This document shows, piece after piece, positions 15,827 through 25,156 of a stretch of 56,341 nt of DNA. Source of the stretch: Enterobacterales bacterium. GTDB taxonomy: Bacteria; Pseudomonadota; Gammaproteobacteria; Enterobacterales; Enterobacteriaceae. Numbering within the stretch: the first letter of the stretch is position 1; the number at the start of each line of letters is the position of its first letter. A model generated the notes under the pieces. That model saw only the letters and a list, made by a program, of their open reading frames with translations, was not told where the DNA came from and did no database searches. The stretch lies in NCBI GenBank assembly GCA_015654925.1, contig JAATFX010000044.1, positions 1-56,341 on the forward strand, read 5' to 3'. Position numbers and translations under genes: made by a program.

Positions 15827-17230
15827 TTAAAACTTAAAATAACCCTTAGCATTTTTATAGCATATATTTTCAATAAGCCGGGTCAGCAAGGCTTTATCAT
15901 TGGGTATTTCACCCTCAGTAACCCATTGGCCGATCAAATTACATAAAATGCGGCGAAAATATTCATGCCGCGTATAAGAAATAAAACTGCGCGAATCCGT
16001 CAGCATTCCCACGAAATTCATCAGCAAACCGTGATCGGCCAGCGTGGTTAATTGGCGGATCATGCCGCGTTTGGTGTCATTGAACCACCACCCCGATCCC
16101 AGCTGCATCGGTGATTTTACCGTTCCCGCCGCCTGGAAATTCGCCAGGGATGAGGCTACTACGTCGTTATAGGCGGGGTCCAGATTATAGAAAATCACTT
16201 TAGGCAGGGCATTATTACGCGCCATCGCATCAAGCAATCCATTAATGTTGCCGGCGACATCCGTCTGATCGCAGATGGAGTCGTAACCTACATTCGCTCC
16301 CAACAGCTCGAACATCGCCGTATTATTATTGCGGGCTGCACCAAAATGAATTTGCATCGCCCAATCACGCTTGGCATAAGAGGCCGCTAACGCCAGTAAT
16401 ACCGCCGATTTATAGCGCACATCTTCGACGTGACATAACCGTAATCCCTGGCGTTTTTTGGCAAACAAAGCCTCTTGCTCGTTGTCATCCGACGGCATGA
16501 ATTCCAGTTTGGTTAAGCCATGATCCGATAACCGTCCGCCTTGTTGGTGAAAATACTCTACCCGTTCATCCAGTGCGCTCAGGAAGTCTTTAAAATTCGC
16601 GATTGTCGTTTGATTCAATTGTTCCAGCCGGCGAATAAACTGAATAAAGGCCTCGCCCTGGCCATCAAGCGCATCATCAGGCCTGAAGGTAGGCAGTACC
16701 CGGGTGGCAAAGGATTTATCGGCGCGCAAAATTTTATGATATTCCAGCGAGTCGGTGGGAGAGTCGGTAGTACAAATGGTTTCCACATGGGATTTTTGGA
16801 TCAGCCCTCGTGGGGTAAATCCGGGCTGGGAAAGTAAGTCGTTACATTGCTGCCAAACGCCCTGCCAGTTCCGGCTATTTAACGTTTCCGTTATGCCAAA
16901 ATAGAATTTCAATTCCAGATGGGTCCAGTGATACAGCGGATTACCGACACATGACTCGACCGTTTCCGCCCATGCCTGAAATTTTTCTATCGATGCCGCA
17001 CCGCCGGTGATTTTCTCTTCCGGTACGCCGTTGGCACGCATCGCGCGCCATTTATAATGATCGCCAGCCAGCCACAGCTCGGTAATATCAGCAAAAGGCT
17101 TGTTTTCTGCAATAACTTTGGGATCAAGATGGCAGTGATAATCAATAATGGATTGCCGCTCGGCCACGTCATGATAAATTTTACGTGCGATTTCATTAGT
17201 TAAAATAAAATCTTTTCCGATAAATTCCAT
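15827..17230 (-). CDS. uxaC: Uronate isomerase
   Basis: A 467-residue amidohydrolase-superfamily isomerase, the usual length for UxaC (about 470). The N-terminal metal/substrate motif YHCHLDP holds His32 and His34, followed by FADITELWLAGDHYKWRAMR, typical of glucuronate/galacturonate isomerases. MLTDSRSFISYTRHEYFRR near the C-terminus is also characteristic. It converts D-glucuronate to D-fructuronate and D-galacturonate to D-tagaturonate in the cytoplasm. Here it stands next to a GPH symporter but without uxaA, uxaB or an ExuR regulator, so later steps must be encoded elsewhere. No SD stronger than GGGGGAAA is seen. Confidence 0.95.
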   Translation of the reverse strand: MEFIGKDFILTNEIARKIYHDVAERQSIIDYHCHLDPKVIAENKPFADITELWLAGDHYKWRAMRANGVPEEKITGGAASIEKFQAWAETVESCVGNPLYHWTHLELKFYFGITETLNSRNWQGVWQQCNDLLSQPGFTPRGLIQKSHVETICTTDSPTDSLEYHKILRADKSFATRVLPTFRPDDALDGQGEAFIQFIRRLEQLNQTTIANFKDFLSALDERVEYFHQQGGRLSDHGLTKLEFMPSDDNEQEALFAKKRQGLRLCHVEDVRYKSAVLLALAASYAKRDWAMQIHFGAARNNNTAMFELLGANVGYDSICDQTDVAGNINGLLDAMARNNALPKVIFYNLDPAYNDVVASSLANFQAAGTVKSPMQLGSGWWFNDTKRGMIRQLTTLADHGLLMNFVGMLTDSRSFISYTRHEYFRRILCNLIGQWVTEGEIPNDKALLTRLIENICYKNAKGYFKF

Positions 17231-17319
17231 TTTTCCCCCGTTATGGAATAAATTTACGCGCAGGCTGGTGCCAACCTGTTAGAACCAGGATGTTTAAGGG
17301 GCATTACGGTAATTTTCAC

Positions 17320-17331
17320 CTGAGTAACTCT
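17320..17331. promoter_or_regulatory. Putative shared site upstream of uxaC
   Basis: CTGAGTAACTCT, containing the palindrome GAGTWACTC, 90 bases upstream of uxaC. Its near-twin lies upstream of the symporter at 15689-15700. Confidence 0.3.
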
Positions 17332-17493
17332 GTTTGCCCCAGTGGTGTTAATGTCTTCTGCATTGACTACCATACAAGAATATTGATAAGCGGAAGTTGA
17401 ATCACTTCACATTTATGCTGTTTATTATGGCGGGTACGCGGGGATGAAAACAGCCTATACCCTGCAAGGCCAGGTACCGGCGCGGTAAACCCC

Positions 17494-18660
17494 TCAACGT
17501 TCCGTTTCGGCGGCCAGGACGGCGTGGCGCCGTTGCAGCAAATAAACCGGTAACATAAAGCTCATCAGGGCGACGGCGCCAAGGCCCACGCCGGCCGCCA
17601 GCAACGCGCGATCGCTGAAATTGTCCATCCACAGCCCGCCCGACAGCGCACCGCCGCCGATGCCGACATTAAACGCCATAACATACAGCGCCGAGGCGGC
17701 CTCGCCCTGGCCCGGCGCCAGTTCAATCACCCAGCTTTGCAACCCGACGATCAGCATAGCGATGGCGGCTCCCCAGACGGCCATCACCACCCAGGCGATG
17801 CCAGGCAGCGGGGCCGCCCACAGCATCAGCATCTGGCTGAGAACAATACCGGCGGCGGAAAGCATGGCCAGTCGCATGGGATGCCGTCCCAGCCAGCCCG
17901 CCATAATCGTGCCCGCCGCCCCGGCCAGGCCAAACGCCAATAACGCCAGCGGCAAATGGACGGCCGAGACCCGCAGCGTGTCGATCAGCAACGGCGTGAT
18001 ATAGGTATACCCGTTAAAATGGGCGGTAATAATCAAAAAAGTGACCAGCGCCGCGGCATACAGCGGCCGGTTGCGCCGGGGAAAAGCAGGTCCGCCGCCG
18101 CTGGCGGCATCCACCGGCATGGCCGGCAGCCAGAAGTAGCCCATAATGAAAATTATCAGCCCCAGGGCGCCGAATAAGGCGAATCCCTGCTGCCAATCGA
18201 AGATCTGCCCCAGCGCGGTAGACAGCGGCACGCCGCCGACGATGGAAAGGGAAATGCCGGAAAACACCCAGGCGGTCGCCCGGGCCGGCGGCATCCGCGG
18301 CGCGATTTTTACCGCATAGGATGCCAGGATCGCCCAGAATACGCCGTGTCCGAGCGCCGCCACGATCCGCAGAACCATCAGCAGCCAATAGGCGTGAGTC
18401 ATCAGGGCCAAACCGTTACAGAAGGTCATGATAGCCAGCAGGGTGAGAAACAGGGTGCGGCGATTGATCCGGCGCGTTAGTAGCGTAATGGGAATCACGG
18501 TCAGGGTAATGATCCAGGCGTAACCCGTCACCAGCGCGCCGACCGCGGCATGGCTAACATTAAGATCGCCAGCGATGCGCGCCAGCAGTCCGATGGGCAG
18601 GTATTCGGTGGTTTGCGAGACAAACGCCCCCAGCATCAATACCAGTAAAGCACGTATCAT
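17494..18660 (-). CDS. MFS drug/sugar efflux transporter (DHA1, SotB-like)
   Basis: A 388-residue twelve-helix MFS exporter. The opening LVLMLGAFVSQTTEYLPIGL resembles the SotB/YdeA and AraJ group, in which FxxxTxEFxPxGLL is typical. The A-motif region (LLTRRINRRTLFL) and the motif-C-like segment in helix 5 (FSGISLSIVGGVPLSTALG) are present, which places it among exporters. The start at 18660 has AGGA upstream; an ATG eight codons earlier is an alternative. It is divergent from a LysR gene, its probable regulator, with a short palindrome between them. Substrate unknown; sugars, arabinose-like compounds or drugs are possible. Confidence 0.8.
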   Translation of the reverse strand: MIRALLVLMLGAFVSQTTEYLPIGLLARIAGDLNVSHAAVGALVTGYAWIITLTVIPITLLTRRINRRTLFLTLLAIMTFCNGLALMTHAYWLLMVLRIVAALGHGVFWAILASYAVKIAPRMPPARATAWVFSGISLSIVGGVPLSTALGQIFDWQQGFALFGALGLIIFIMGYFWLPAMPVDAASGGGPAFPRRNRPLYAAALVTFLIITAHFNGYTYITPLLIDTLRVSAVHLPLALLAFGLAGAAGTIMAGWLGRHPMRLAMLSAAGIVLSQMLMLWAAPLPGIAWVVMAVWGAAIAMLIVGLQSWVIELAPGQGEAASALYVMAFNVGIGGGALSGGLWMDNFSDRALLAAGVGLGAVALMSFMLPVYLLQRRHAVLAAETER

Positions 18661-18765
18661 CTTGTTGTTATCCTGGGAAATCACCGGCGCGGCGACCGGC
18701 CAAATACCCGTTCACAATAATCGGTTATGCATTAAATAAAAATAACGTATTATTCATTTCTCTAG

Positions 18766-18779
18766 TGACATTCATGTCA
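18766..18779. promoter_or_regulatory. Palindrome in the efflux pump / LysR divergent promoter
   Basis: TGACAT-TC-ATGTCA, a perfect 14-bp palindrome ending 13 bases before the LysR start. It is a fitting autoregulatory LysR site. Nearby AATAA-N4-TTATT is a second AT-rich palindrome. Confidence 0.4.
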
Positions 18780-18792
18780 TGAGTGGAGGGAT

Positions 18793-19680
18793 ATGGAGCA
18801 TTTGGGCGGACTCGAACTGTTTGTAAATGTGGTGCGCTCGCGCAGCTTTGTCGAGGCGGCGCGGCTGAGCGGCGTGTCGCCTTCAGCGGTGAGTAAAGGT
18901 ATTGCCCGCCTGGAAACGCGGCTTAATGTCCGGTTATTGAATCGCAGCACGCGCAAAGTGGCCTTGAGCGCGGAGGGCGCCCGTTTTTATGAACATTGCC
19001 TGACCATTTTGCGCACCGTTGAAGAAGCGGAAAATGAGCTGGTCCAGGGCAGGGAACTTCCCCGCGGTAAACTTAAAGTGAGCCTGTCGGAAGAGAGCAT
19101 GGTGTTATCCCGGATCGCCGATTTTGCGCTTGCCTTTCCGGATATCGAACTGGAGCTGGACTTCACCGATCGCATGGTGGATGTGATTGGCGAGGGGTTC
19201 GACGTAGTGGCGCGCAGCGGCGCCATCGGCGATTCCCGGCTGGTAGCGAAAAAACTCACGGTGTTCGGTTCCAGGGTGGTTGCCAGCGCGGACTATCTGG
19301 CTAAAGCCGGGGTGCCCGCCAGGCCCATGGACCTATTGCAGCATGCCTGCCTGCATTATCGCTTTCCCAATACGGGTAAATTGGAATATTGGCAATTGCG
19401 GGAACTGGAACCGGCGCCGGCTTACCCGCTACCGGTCGCCATGGTGTGCAATAATATCCAGGGCCGGCTGACTTTTGCCAAACGCGGCCTGGGCCTGGCA
19501 TGGCTACCGGATTATGTCGCGCTGCCGGCGCTGGAAGACGGATCGTTGCAAAGCGTGCTGGATGACTATGCCGTGCGTGCGGAACCATTGTGGTTGCTTT
19601 GGCCGTCAGGGCCCTATTTGCCGTTGAAAACGCGCGCCTTTATTGATTATCTTTCGGCGTATTTTCCCGGGCTGCGCTGA
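18793..19680 (+). CDS. LysR-family transcriptional regulator
   Basis: A 295-residue LysR protein with the usual N-terminal HTH (FVNVVRSRSFVEAARLSGVS, then PSAVSKGIARLETRL, NRSTRKVALSAEG) and effector-binding domain. The pattern, including ELVQGRELPRGKLKVS and the late GLGLAWLPDYV, matches the subgroup that controls neighbouring efflux or oxidoreductase genes. GGAGGGAT precedes the ATG. It is divergent from the MFS pump (132 bases) and convergent with the aldo/keto reductase, which could also be under its control. Effector unknown. Confidence 0.87.
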   Translation: MEHLGGLELFVNVVRSRSFVEAARLSGVSPSAVSKGIARLETRLNVRLLNRSTRKVALSAEGARFYEHCLTILRTVEEAENELVQGRELPRGKLKVSLSEESMVLSRIADFALAFPDIELELDFTDRMVDVIGEGFDVVARSGAIGDSRLVAKKLTVFGSRVVASADYLAKAGVPARPMDLLQHACLHYRFPNTGKLEYWQLRELEPAPAYPLPVAMVCNNIQGRLTFAKRGLGLAWLPDYVALPALEDGSLQSVLDDYAVRAEPLWLLWPSGPYLPLKTRAFIDYLSAYFPGLR

Positions 19681-19790
19681 AATTATCCTTCCGGGGCCGA
19701 TTTGCCTAATCAACTATCGGCCGTCCCTGGCGGCAGGATATGACCCATATAAAGCCGGGCGGGGGCCAGGCTTATTCGGCGCCGGGCGGG

Positions 19791-20771
19791 TTAGGAGAAC
19801 CCGACCACGGCATGGGGGATATAAGGCGCTTCCAACTGCGCCATCTCTTCGGCGCTCAGCACCAGATCGCAGGCGGCGATCGCATCGTCCAGGTGACCAA
19901 TGCGCGAGGCTCCGACGATCGGCGCGGTGACCACCCGTTTGGCCAGCACCCAGGCCAGCGCCACCTGCGCGCGGGAAACGCCGCGAGCCTGCGCCACCGC
20001 CGCCACCGCCTCAACGACTTTACGATCCGCATCCGCGGTATGCTCATAAAGCGTCTGGCCGAAGCGATCGGTTTGCGCGCGTTTGCTCGTTTCGTCCCAG
20101 GGCCGCGTAAGACGGCCGCGCGCCAGCGGACTCCATGGGATCACGCCGATTCCTTCGGCTTCGCATAACGGCAGCATTTCGCGTTCTTCTTCGCGATACA
20201 GCAGGTTGACGTAATTCTGCATGCTGGAGAACCGCGTCCAGCCATTGGCTTTGGCGGCGTGGAGCATGGCAGCGAACTGCCACGCATACATGGAGGACGC
20301 GCCGATATAGCGCGCCTTGCCCGCCTTAACGACGTCATGCAGCGCCTCTAAGGTTTCTTCGATGGGCACCTCGTGGTCAAAGCGGTGAATCTGGTAAAGA
20401 TCGACGTAATCGGTGCCGAGCCGGCGCAGGGAGTTGTCGATCTCCTGCATAATCGCCTTGCGGCTGAGGCCGGCGCCGTTGGGACCCGCATGCATGCGGC
20501 CATTAACCTTGGTGGCGATAACCACCTCGTCGCGGCGGGTATATTCCTTCAGCGCCCGCCCGACGATCTCTTCAGAGGTGCCGTCCGAATAGACATTGGC
20601 GGTATCGAAGAAATTGATGCCGGCTTCCACCGCACGGCGGATGATCGGCCGGCTTTGTTCTTCATCAAGGGTCCATTCATGATTGCCGCGATCGGGCACG
20701 CCGAAGGTCATGCAGCCGAGACACAACCGCGACACATCCAGGCCGGTTCGGCCGAGTTTGATATAATCCAT
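19791..20771 (-). CDS. Aldo/keto reductase
   Basis: A 326-residue NADPH-dependent TIM-barrel reductase. It begins MDYIKLGRTGLDVSRLCLGC and has INFFDTANVYSDGTSEEIVG with the catalytic Asp and Tyr, VVIATKVNG with the Lys, and DLYQIHRFD with the His. The C-terminal cofactor site is GASRIGHLDDAI. This matches the AKR11/YajO-like group. The start at 20771 is chosen because of AGGAG upstream; a longer frame adds 13 residues without SD. It reduces an aldehyde or ketone of unknown identity in the cytoplasm. It is convergent with the LysR gene, 110 bases away. Confidence 0.9.
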   Translation of the reverse strand: MDYIKLGRTGLDVSRLCLGCMTFGVPDRGNHEWTLDEEQSRPIIRRAVEAGINFFDTANVYSDGTSEEIVGRALKEYTRRDEVVIATKVNGRMHAGPNGAGLSRKAIMQEIDNSLRRLGTDYVDLYQIHRFDHEVPIEETLEALHDVVKAGKARYIGASSMYAWQFAAMLHAAKANGWTRFSSMQNYVNLLYREEEREMLPLCEAEGIGVIPWSPLARGRLTRPWDETSKRAQTDRFGQTLYEHTADADRKVVEAVAAVAQARGVSRAQVALAWVLAKRVVTAPIVGASRIGHLDDAIAACDLVLSAEEMAQLEAPYIPHAVVGFS

Positions 20772-21087
20772 GGTGCTCTCCTGGAAGATTACCCCGCTGG
20801 GGATTGCCAAACAGAATAGGCGTTCCGGCCAACAGCGACAATCCGCTATTGTTGTGAAAATATTTCCCGCCGCGGCGGCGCAATCGCGCGTTGCCGGCCA
20901 GCGCTTAGCTCTTTTTCAGCTATCTAGCGCTAAAAATGTTGGTTCAGCAAAGGTGAATCCCTATGTTTTACTTTTTTGGTATAGCGGTTTACCCATAGTG
21001 ACGCGCACTTTATTTAAGCATCACTAACCTGTCGGCACCCTCTACGGCTGCATTATCAATATCGAGCTTTATTTCCCAGGAAAAACC

Positions 21088-21972
21088 ATGAAATCAACGA
21101 TTAAATTGTCTCTTGCCGGGATGGTAAGTTCCGCTTTATTGCTAAGCGTGGCGCTGGCGTTACCCGCCTCGGCGCAAAGTTTGCTGGATAAAGCCAAAAC
21201 CCAGTCCCCGCTGATAGCCGGCATCGCCAACGAACAGCCCTATGGCTATATCGGGCCTGACGGCAAGGCCACTGGCGCGAATATCGAGGTATTGCGCGCG
21301 GTGTTGAAACCCCTGGGCATCACCCAGGTGGAAACCCCCATTGTGGATTTCGGCGCGCTGGTGCCGGGGCTGGCGGCCAAACGTTTTGATGTGATCGGCG
21401 CCGGCTTGTTTATTAATCACGCCCGCTGCCAGGTAATCGGTTTTTCCAATCCGGTCACGCGCTCCGGCGGAGCGTTTATCGTCAAGCAGGGCAATCCGCT
21501 TAATTTACATAGTTTAAAAGATGTCGCGGCGAATAAGCAGGCCCGCCTGGGCACCCAGAATGGGACCAACCAAATCCAGGAAGCCAAGGATAGCGGTATC
21601 GCCACCGGCAACGTAGTGCTGTTTGATAAAGATACCGAAGCCCTGTCGGCGCTGAAAGCCAACCGTATCGATGCCGTCTATTTCCCGGATGCTGAAATTA
21701 TCAGCCTGCTGAAAAAAGAACCCGACCCGTCGGTGGAGCGCGCGCTGCCGTTCCAGCAAATTCCCGACGCCAATGGCCAGCCGGGCTATAACTACCATGC
21801 GTTTGGCCTGCCGCGTAACGATCCGGAATTTATCAAAGCATTCAATGAGCAATTGGCGAAGCTGCGCGCCTCGGGCGAACTGCTGAAGATATTGCAAAAA
21901 TATGGTTATACCGCCAATGAGCTACCGCCGGAAAATATCCAGGCCAGCCAGCTTTGCGCCGCACATAGTTAA
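21088..21972 (+). CDS. ehuB: Ectoine-type ABC transporter binding protein (EhuB-like)
   Basis: A 294-residue SBP_bac_3 protein with signal peptide ending LPASAQS. The mature N-terminus (SPLIAGIANEQPYGYIGPDG) and ATGANIEVLRAVLKPLGI fit the ectoine/hydroxyectoine binding protein EhuB more than general amino-acid binders. LGTQNGTNQIQEAKDSGI covers the second ligand-site loop. It is the first gene of a five-gene operon (binding protein, deacylase, two permeases, ATPase) and should bind solute in the periplasm. The ligand is inferred: ectoine, hydroxyectoine or an acetylated diaminobutyrate. Confidence 0.82.
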   Translation: MKSTIKLSLAGMVSSALLLSVALALPASAQSLLDKAKTQSPLIAGIANEQPYGYIGPDGKATGANIEVLRAVLKPLGITQVETPIVDFGALVPGLAAKRFDVIGAGLFINHARCQVIGFSNPVTRSGGAFIVKQGNPLNLHSLKDVAANKQARLGTQNGTNQIQEAKDSGIATGNVVLFDKDTEALSALKANRIDAVYFPDAEIISLLKKEPDPSVERALPFQQIPDANGQPGYNYHAFGLPRNDPEFIKAFNEQLAKLRASGELLKILQKYGYTANELPPENIQASQLCAAHS

Positions 21973-21993
21973 TCCCGACAGGCAGGCATTCCC

Positions 21994-22962
21994 ATGATTA
22001 AACACACCGCGGGACAGCAGGGTAAAATCAGCTGGGGGTGGTTATCGTTCAGCCATCCGATCCTGGACTCCCTGCAATTGCCCTGGTTCGATATCGTCGC
22101 GCCGGAGCCTGGCCCGGCGCTGGCCATTATCGCAGGCATGCACCCCAATGAAGTCGCGGCGATGGAAGCCGCCCTGCGGCTGAAAAACTACTTTGGCCAG
22201 ACCCTGGAACGCGGGTCGGTGGCTATTTTGCCGATTTTGAATATGCCGGGTCTGTATAGCCATGCGGAGTTCGTCTGCCCGGTGGATAATAAAAATATGA
22301 ATTTCCTGGCACCGGGCGACCCGCAGGGCAGCTTTAGCGAAGTGCTGGTTGACCGGGTGCTGAATGGGTGGGCAAAAGATGCGACGGTGGTGATCGATCT
22401 GCACGGCGGCGACCTGCGCGAAGTGGTGGCTAAATTCGTGATGTGCCAACTGACGGGGGAGCCGGAATTTGACGCGGTGACCCGCGCGCTGGCGCACCAG
22501 TTCGATGCGGACGCCATTGTCGAATTCGTCGCGGATCAGACCAATAACCGCGGCCGGGCCACCAATGAACTGCCGTGGCTGGGCCGCCACGCGGTGATGG
22601 CGGAGGGGGGAGCCAACGGTATCCTGGATGAAGAAAACACGCTGTTTCACGTTAACGGCGTCGCCAATATCGCCCGGCATCTGGGACTGACCCGCGATGC
22701 GCCAGCGCCCCGCGTGCGGCGTAACCAGGTAGTGAGCAATTTTTTCAAAGTGGAAGCGCCGGCGAGCGGGCGCTTATATCTGGACGTGGCCGCCGGCGAG
22801 ACCGTCAGCGGCGGGCAACGGCTGGGCGCGGTTCATGACTTGTTCGGCGCTTGGCTGGCGGATATCATCGCTCCCTCTTCCGGCTTGATTCTGATGATTG
22901 TAAATCACAATATCACGTCCCGGGGCGAGTGGTTGATTAGCCTCGCCCCCGTGGCGCAATGA
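21994..22962 (+). CDS. AstE/AspA-superfamily deacylase, DoeB-like
   Basis: A 322-residue zinc deacylase. The zinc ligands are visible: His50 and Glu53 in GMHPNEVA and His137 in IDLHGGD. A C-terminal barrel-sandwich domain (about 245-320; EAPASGRLYLDVAAGETVSG) is typical of the group. Best fit is DoeB/EutE, which removes acetate from N-acetyl-L-2,4-diaminobutyrate in ectoine breakdown. Where succinylglutamate desuccinylase and aspartoacylase have an Asn-Arg pair that holds the substrate carboxylate, this protein reads NMNFLAPGD, with Phe in place of Arg. It lies inside the ABC operon, 21 bases after ehuB. No DoeA-type hydrolase is nearby, so the imported substrate may already be ring-opened. 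Confidence 0.75.
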   Translation: MIKHTAGQQGKISWGWLSFSHPILDSLQLPWFDIVAPEPGPALAIIAGMHPNEVAAMEAALRLKNYFGQTLERGSVAILPILNMPGLYSHAEFVCPVDNKNMNFLAPGDPQGSFSEVLVDRVLNGWAKDATVVIDLHGGDLREVVAKFVMCQLTGEPEFDAVTRALAHQFDADAIVEFVADQTNNRGRATNELPWLGRHAVMAEGGANGILDEENTLFHVNGVANIARHLGLTRDAPAPRVRRNQVVSNFFKVEAPASGRLYLDVAAGETVSGGQRLGAVHDLFGAWLADIIAPSSGLILMIVNHNITSRGEWLISLAPVAQ

Positions 22963-23004
22963 GCTGCCCGGCATCGCCGGGACTAATCGGGGCCAGCGGG
23001 ACTG

Positions 23005-23667
23005 ATGAATACTGATAATCTGGGCTTCATCCTCCATGAACTGGCCAAGGGCATCGGCGTCACGCTGCAAATCACTTTTCTATCGGCGGCGCTGGCGTTG
23101 GCGCTGGCCTTTATCGTCGCGCTGCTGCGGCTATCGCCGCTGCGTCCGGTCAGCACCGCTGCGCGCGTCTATATCGAGTTTTTACGCGGCACCTCGGCGC
23201 TGGTCCAACTGTTTTATTTGTTTTTTATTTTGCCGCTGTTCGGTATTTCGCTTAGCCCGATGACCACCGCCGTGATAGGACTGGGCCTTAACTTCTCTTC
23301 TTTCGGCGCGGAAATTGTGCGCACCGCGCTGGTTAACGTCAGCCAGGGACAGCGGGACGCGCTGCGCGCCCTCGATTTTCCGCCCGCCGTTGCCCTGCGG
23401 CGGATTATCCTGCCCCAGGCTCTGCCGTTTATGCTGCCGCCGCTGGGTAATCTGCTGGTGGAACTGCTTAAATCCACGTCCCTGGTATCCATGATTACCC
23501 TGAGCGATCTGACATTTTCCGGGGCGACGCTGATTACTACCCTGGGACATCAAACCCTGATCTGGAGCATCGTGCTGGTGGCTTATTTTATTTTGTCATG
23601 GCCGCTGACGCTGGTGGTGCGACGCTATGAACGCCATCACACCCGTCATCGCGGATTGCAGGAGTAA
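23005..23667 (+). CDS. ehuC: Ectoine-type ABC transporter permease (EhuC-like)
   Basis: A 220-residue HisMQ-type permease with the polar amino-acid transporter signature. The conserved EAA loop reads RDALRALDFPPAVALRRIIL, followed by PQALPFMLPPLGN and LLKSTSLVSMITLSDL. YIEFLRGTSALVQLFYLFF is the usual early loop, GTSALVQ replacing the GTPLLVQ of most family members. Five transmembrane segments can be drawn. It should pair with the second permease at 23670 and the ATPase at 24316. Confidence 0.87.
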   Translation: MNTDNLGFILHELAKGIGVTLQITFLSAALALALAFIVALLRLSPLRPVSTAARVYIEFLRGTSALVQLFYLFFILPLFGISLSPMTTAVIGLGLNFSSFGAEIVRTALVNVSQGQRDALRALDFPPAVALRRIILPQALPFMLPPLGNLLVELLKSTSLVSMITLSDLTFSGATLITTLGHQTLIWSIVLVAYFILSWPLTLVVRRYERHHTRHRGLQE

Positions 23668-23669
23668 AC

Positions 23670-24323
23670 ATGTCGTTTGATTGGATGTTTGCCTGGTCGA
23701 TCCTGCCCGAGTTGCTGGCCGGTTTAGGCGTAACCCTGGAAGTCGTGGTGGCGGGGTTCTGCTGCGCGGTGCTGATCGGGGGCGCCGCGGCGATCGCCCG
23801 CCAATGTCCCTTTAGCGCGCCGCGCATGCTGAGCCGGGCGTATATCGCATTTTTTCGCCAGACGCCGTTATTGGTCCAGCTCTATTTCCTGTTTTTCGCC
23901 CTGCCGCTAAGCGGTCTGGCGCTGCCGGCCATCGCCACCGGGGTCTTGGGGCTGGGCTTATATTATGGCGCCTATATCGCCGAGGCGTTTCGCGGAGCGA
24001 TTAATGATGTGCCTAAAGGCCAGTGGGAAGCGGCGCGGGCGCTGGATTTTTCGCCGCCCGCGCTCTGGCGGCGCATTATTCTGCCCCAGGCCATGAAGCC
24101 GATGGTGCCGGTATTGGGCAACTACCTGATCGGTATGTTTAAAGAGACGCCGCTGCTGGCGGTCATTACTATCCCCGAGCTGTTCCAGGCGGCAAAACAG
24201 ATCGCCGGCGTAACCTATCGTTACAACGAACCTTATACTTTGATGGCCGTGCTGTTCCTGGCCATCAGCTTGCCCACTTCGTTTTTATTTAATTATCTGG
24301 AAAGAAGACGCTCCCATGGCTGA
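23670..24323 (+). CDS. ehuD: Ectoine-type ABC transporter permease (EhuD-like)
   Basis: A 217-residue permease of the same family as the preceding gene, with [23 protein letters not shown] loop [20 protein letters not shown], and [20 protein letters not shown]. It starts 3 bases after the stop of the first permease, behind GGAG, and its end overlaps the ATPase gene by 8 bases. The pair forms the heterodimeric inner-membrane channel. Confidence 0.87.
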   Translation: MSFDWMFAWSILPELLAGLGVTLEVVVAGFCCAVLIGGAAAIARQCPFSAPRMLSRAYIAFFRQTPLLVQLYFLFFALPLSGLALPAIATGVLGLGLYYGAYIAEAFRGAINDVPKGQWEAARALDFSPPALWRRIILPQAMKPMVPVLGNYLIGMFKETPLLAVITIPELFQAAKQIAGVTYRYNEPYTLMAVLFLAISLPTSFLFNYLERRRSHG

Positions 24324-25095
24324 ACCAATCATCCCCGCCCCGCAGGCCGCGCTTATTACCCTGGACCAGGTGGTGAAAGATTATGGCGATACCCGGGTGC
24401 TGGACCATCTGAACCTGGTCATTCCCCAAGGGCAGAAGGTGGCGCTGATCGGTCCCAGCGGTTCCGGTAAATCCACCATCCTGCGTTTAATTAAGGGGCT
24501 GGAAGCGGTAACCCAGGGTACGGTGGCCATCGATGGCGTCGTGGTTGGCGCCGGGCGCGACCGCCGCTGGTTTTCCCGGGCGCCGGTACGCCACCAGGTG
24601 GGCATGGTGTTCCAGCATTTTAATTTATTTCCCCATCTGACGGTTGAACAAAACCTTACCGAGGCGCCCCTACGGGTGTTGAAGGTGAGCAAGGACGAGG
24701 CGCAGGAGCGCGCGCAGCATTATCTGCGCATCGTGGGATTGGCGCATAAAACGCAGGCCTGGCCCGCCACCCTGTCCGGCGGCCAACAGCAGCGCGTGGC
24801 CATTGCGCGGGCGCTGGCCATGCGGCCCCGCATAATGTTATTCGATGAAGTGACTTCCGCCCTCGACCCGGAACTGGTAAGCGAGGTGCTCAACGTGATT
24901 CGTGATATCGCCCATGAGCAAAATATGACGATGCTGCTGGTGACCCATGAAATGTCATTTGCCCGCGACGTGGCGGATAGGGTGATTTTTATGGAAAAAG
25001 GCAACATTATCGATGACGGTACGCCGGAACAGGTGCTGGTCAATCCGCGTAATCCGCGTACCCGGCAATTCCTCAATATCCTTACCGAACGGTAA
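24316..25095 (+). CDS. ehuA: Ectoine-type ABC transporter ATPase (EhuA-like)
   Basis: A 259-residue ATPase of the polar amino-acid class: Walker [11 protein letters not shown]-loop [17 protein letters not shown], signature [17 protein letters not shown], Walker [16 protein letters not shown]-loop LLVTHEM. After Walker A an insertion ([16 protein letters not shown]) occupies the place where related ATPases contact ligand-specific partners. It energises import through the two permeases. It is the last gene of the operon, and its start overlaps the end of the second permease gene. Confidence 0.9.
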   Translation: MAEPIIPAPQAALITLDQVVKDYGDTRVLDHLNLVIPQGQKVALIGPSGSGKSTILRLIKGLEAVTQGTVAIDGVVVGAGRDRRWFSRAPVRHQVGMVFQHFNLFPHLTVEQNLTEAPLRVLKVSKDEAQERAQHYLRIVGLAHKTQAWPATLSGGQQQRVAIARALAMRPRIMLFDEVTSALDPELVSEVLNVIRDIAHEQNMTMLLVTHEMSFARDVADRVIFMEKGNIIDDGTPEQVLVNPRNPRTRQFLNILTER

Positions 25096-25156
25096 AATCC
25101 ATAATTTCACCCTGCCATGTCCCACCCCCTGCCAGCAGGGGGAAGGGCTGGCTCGC

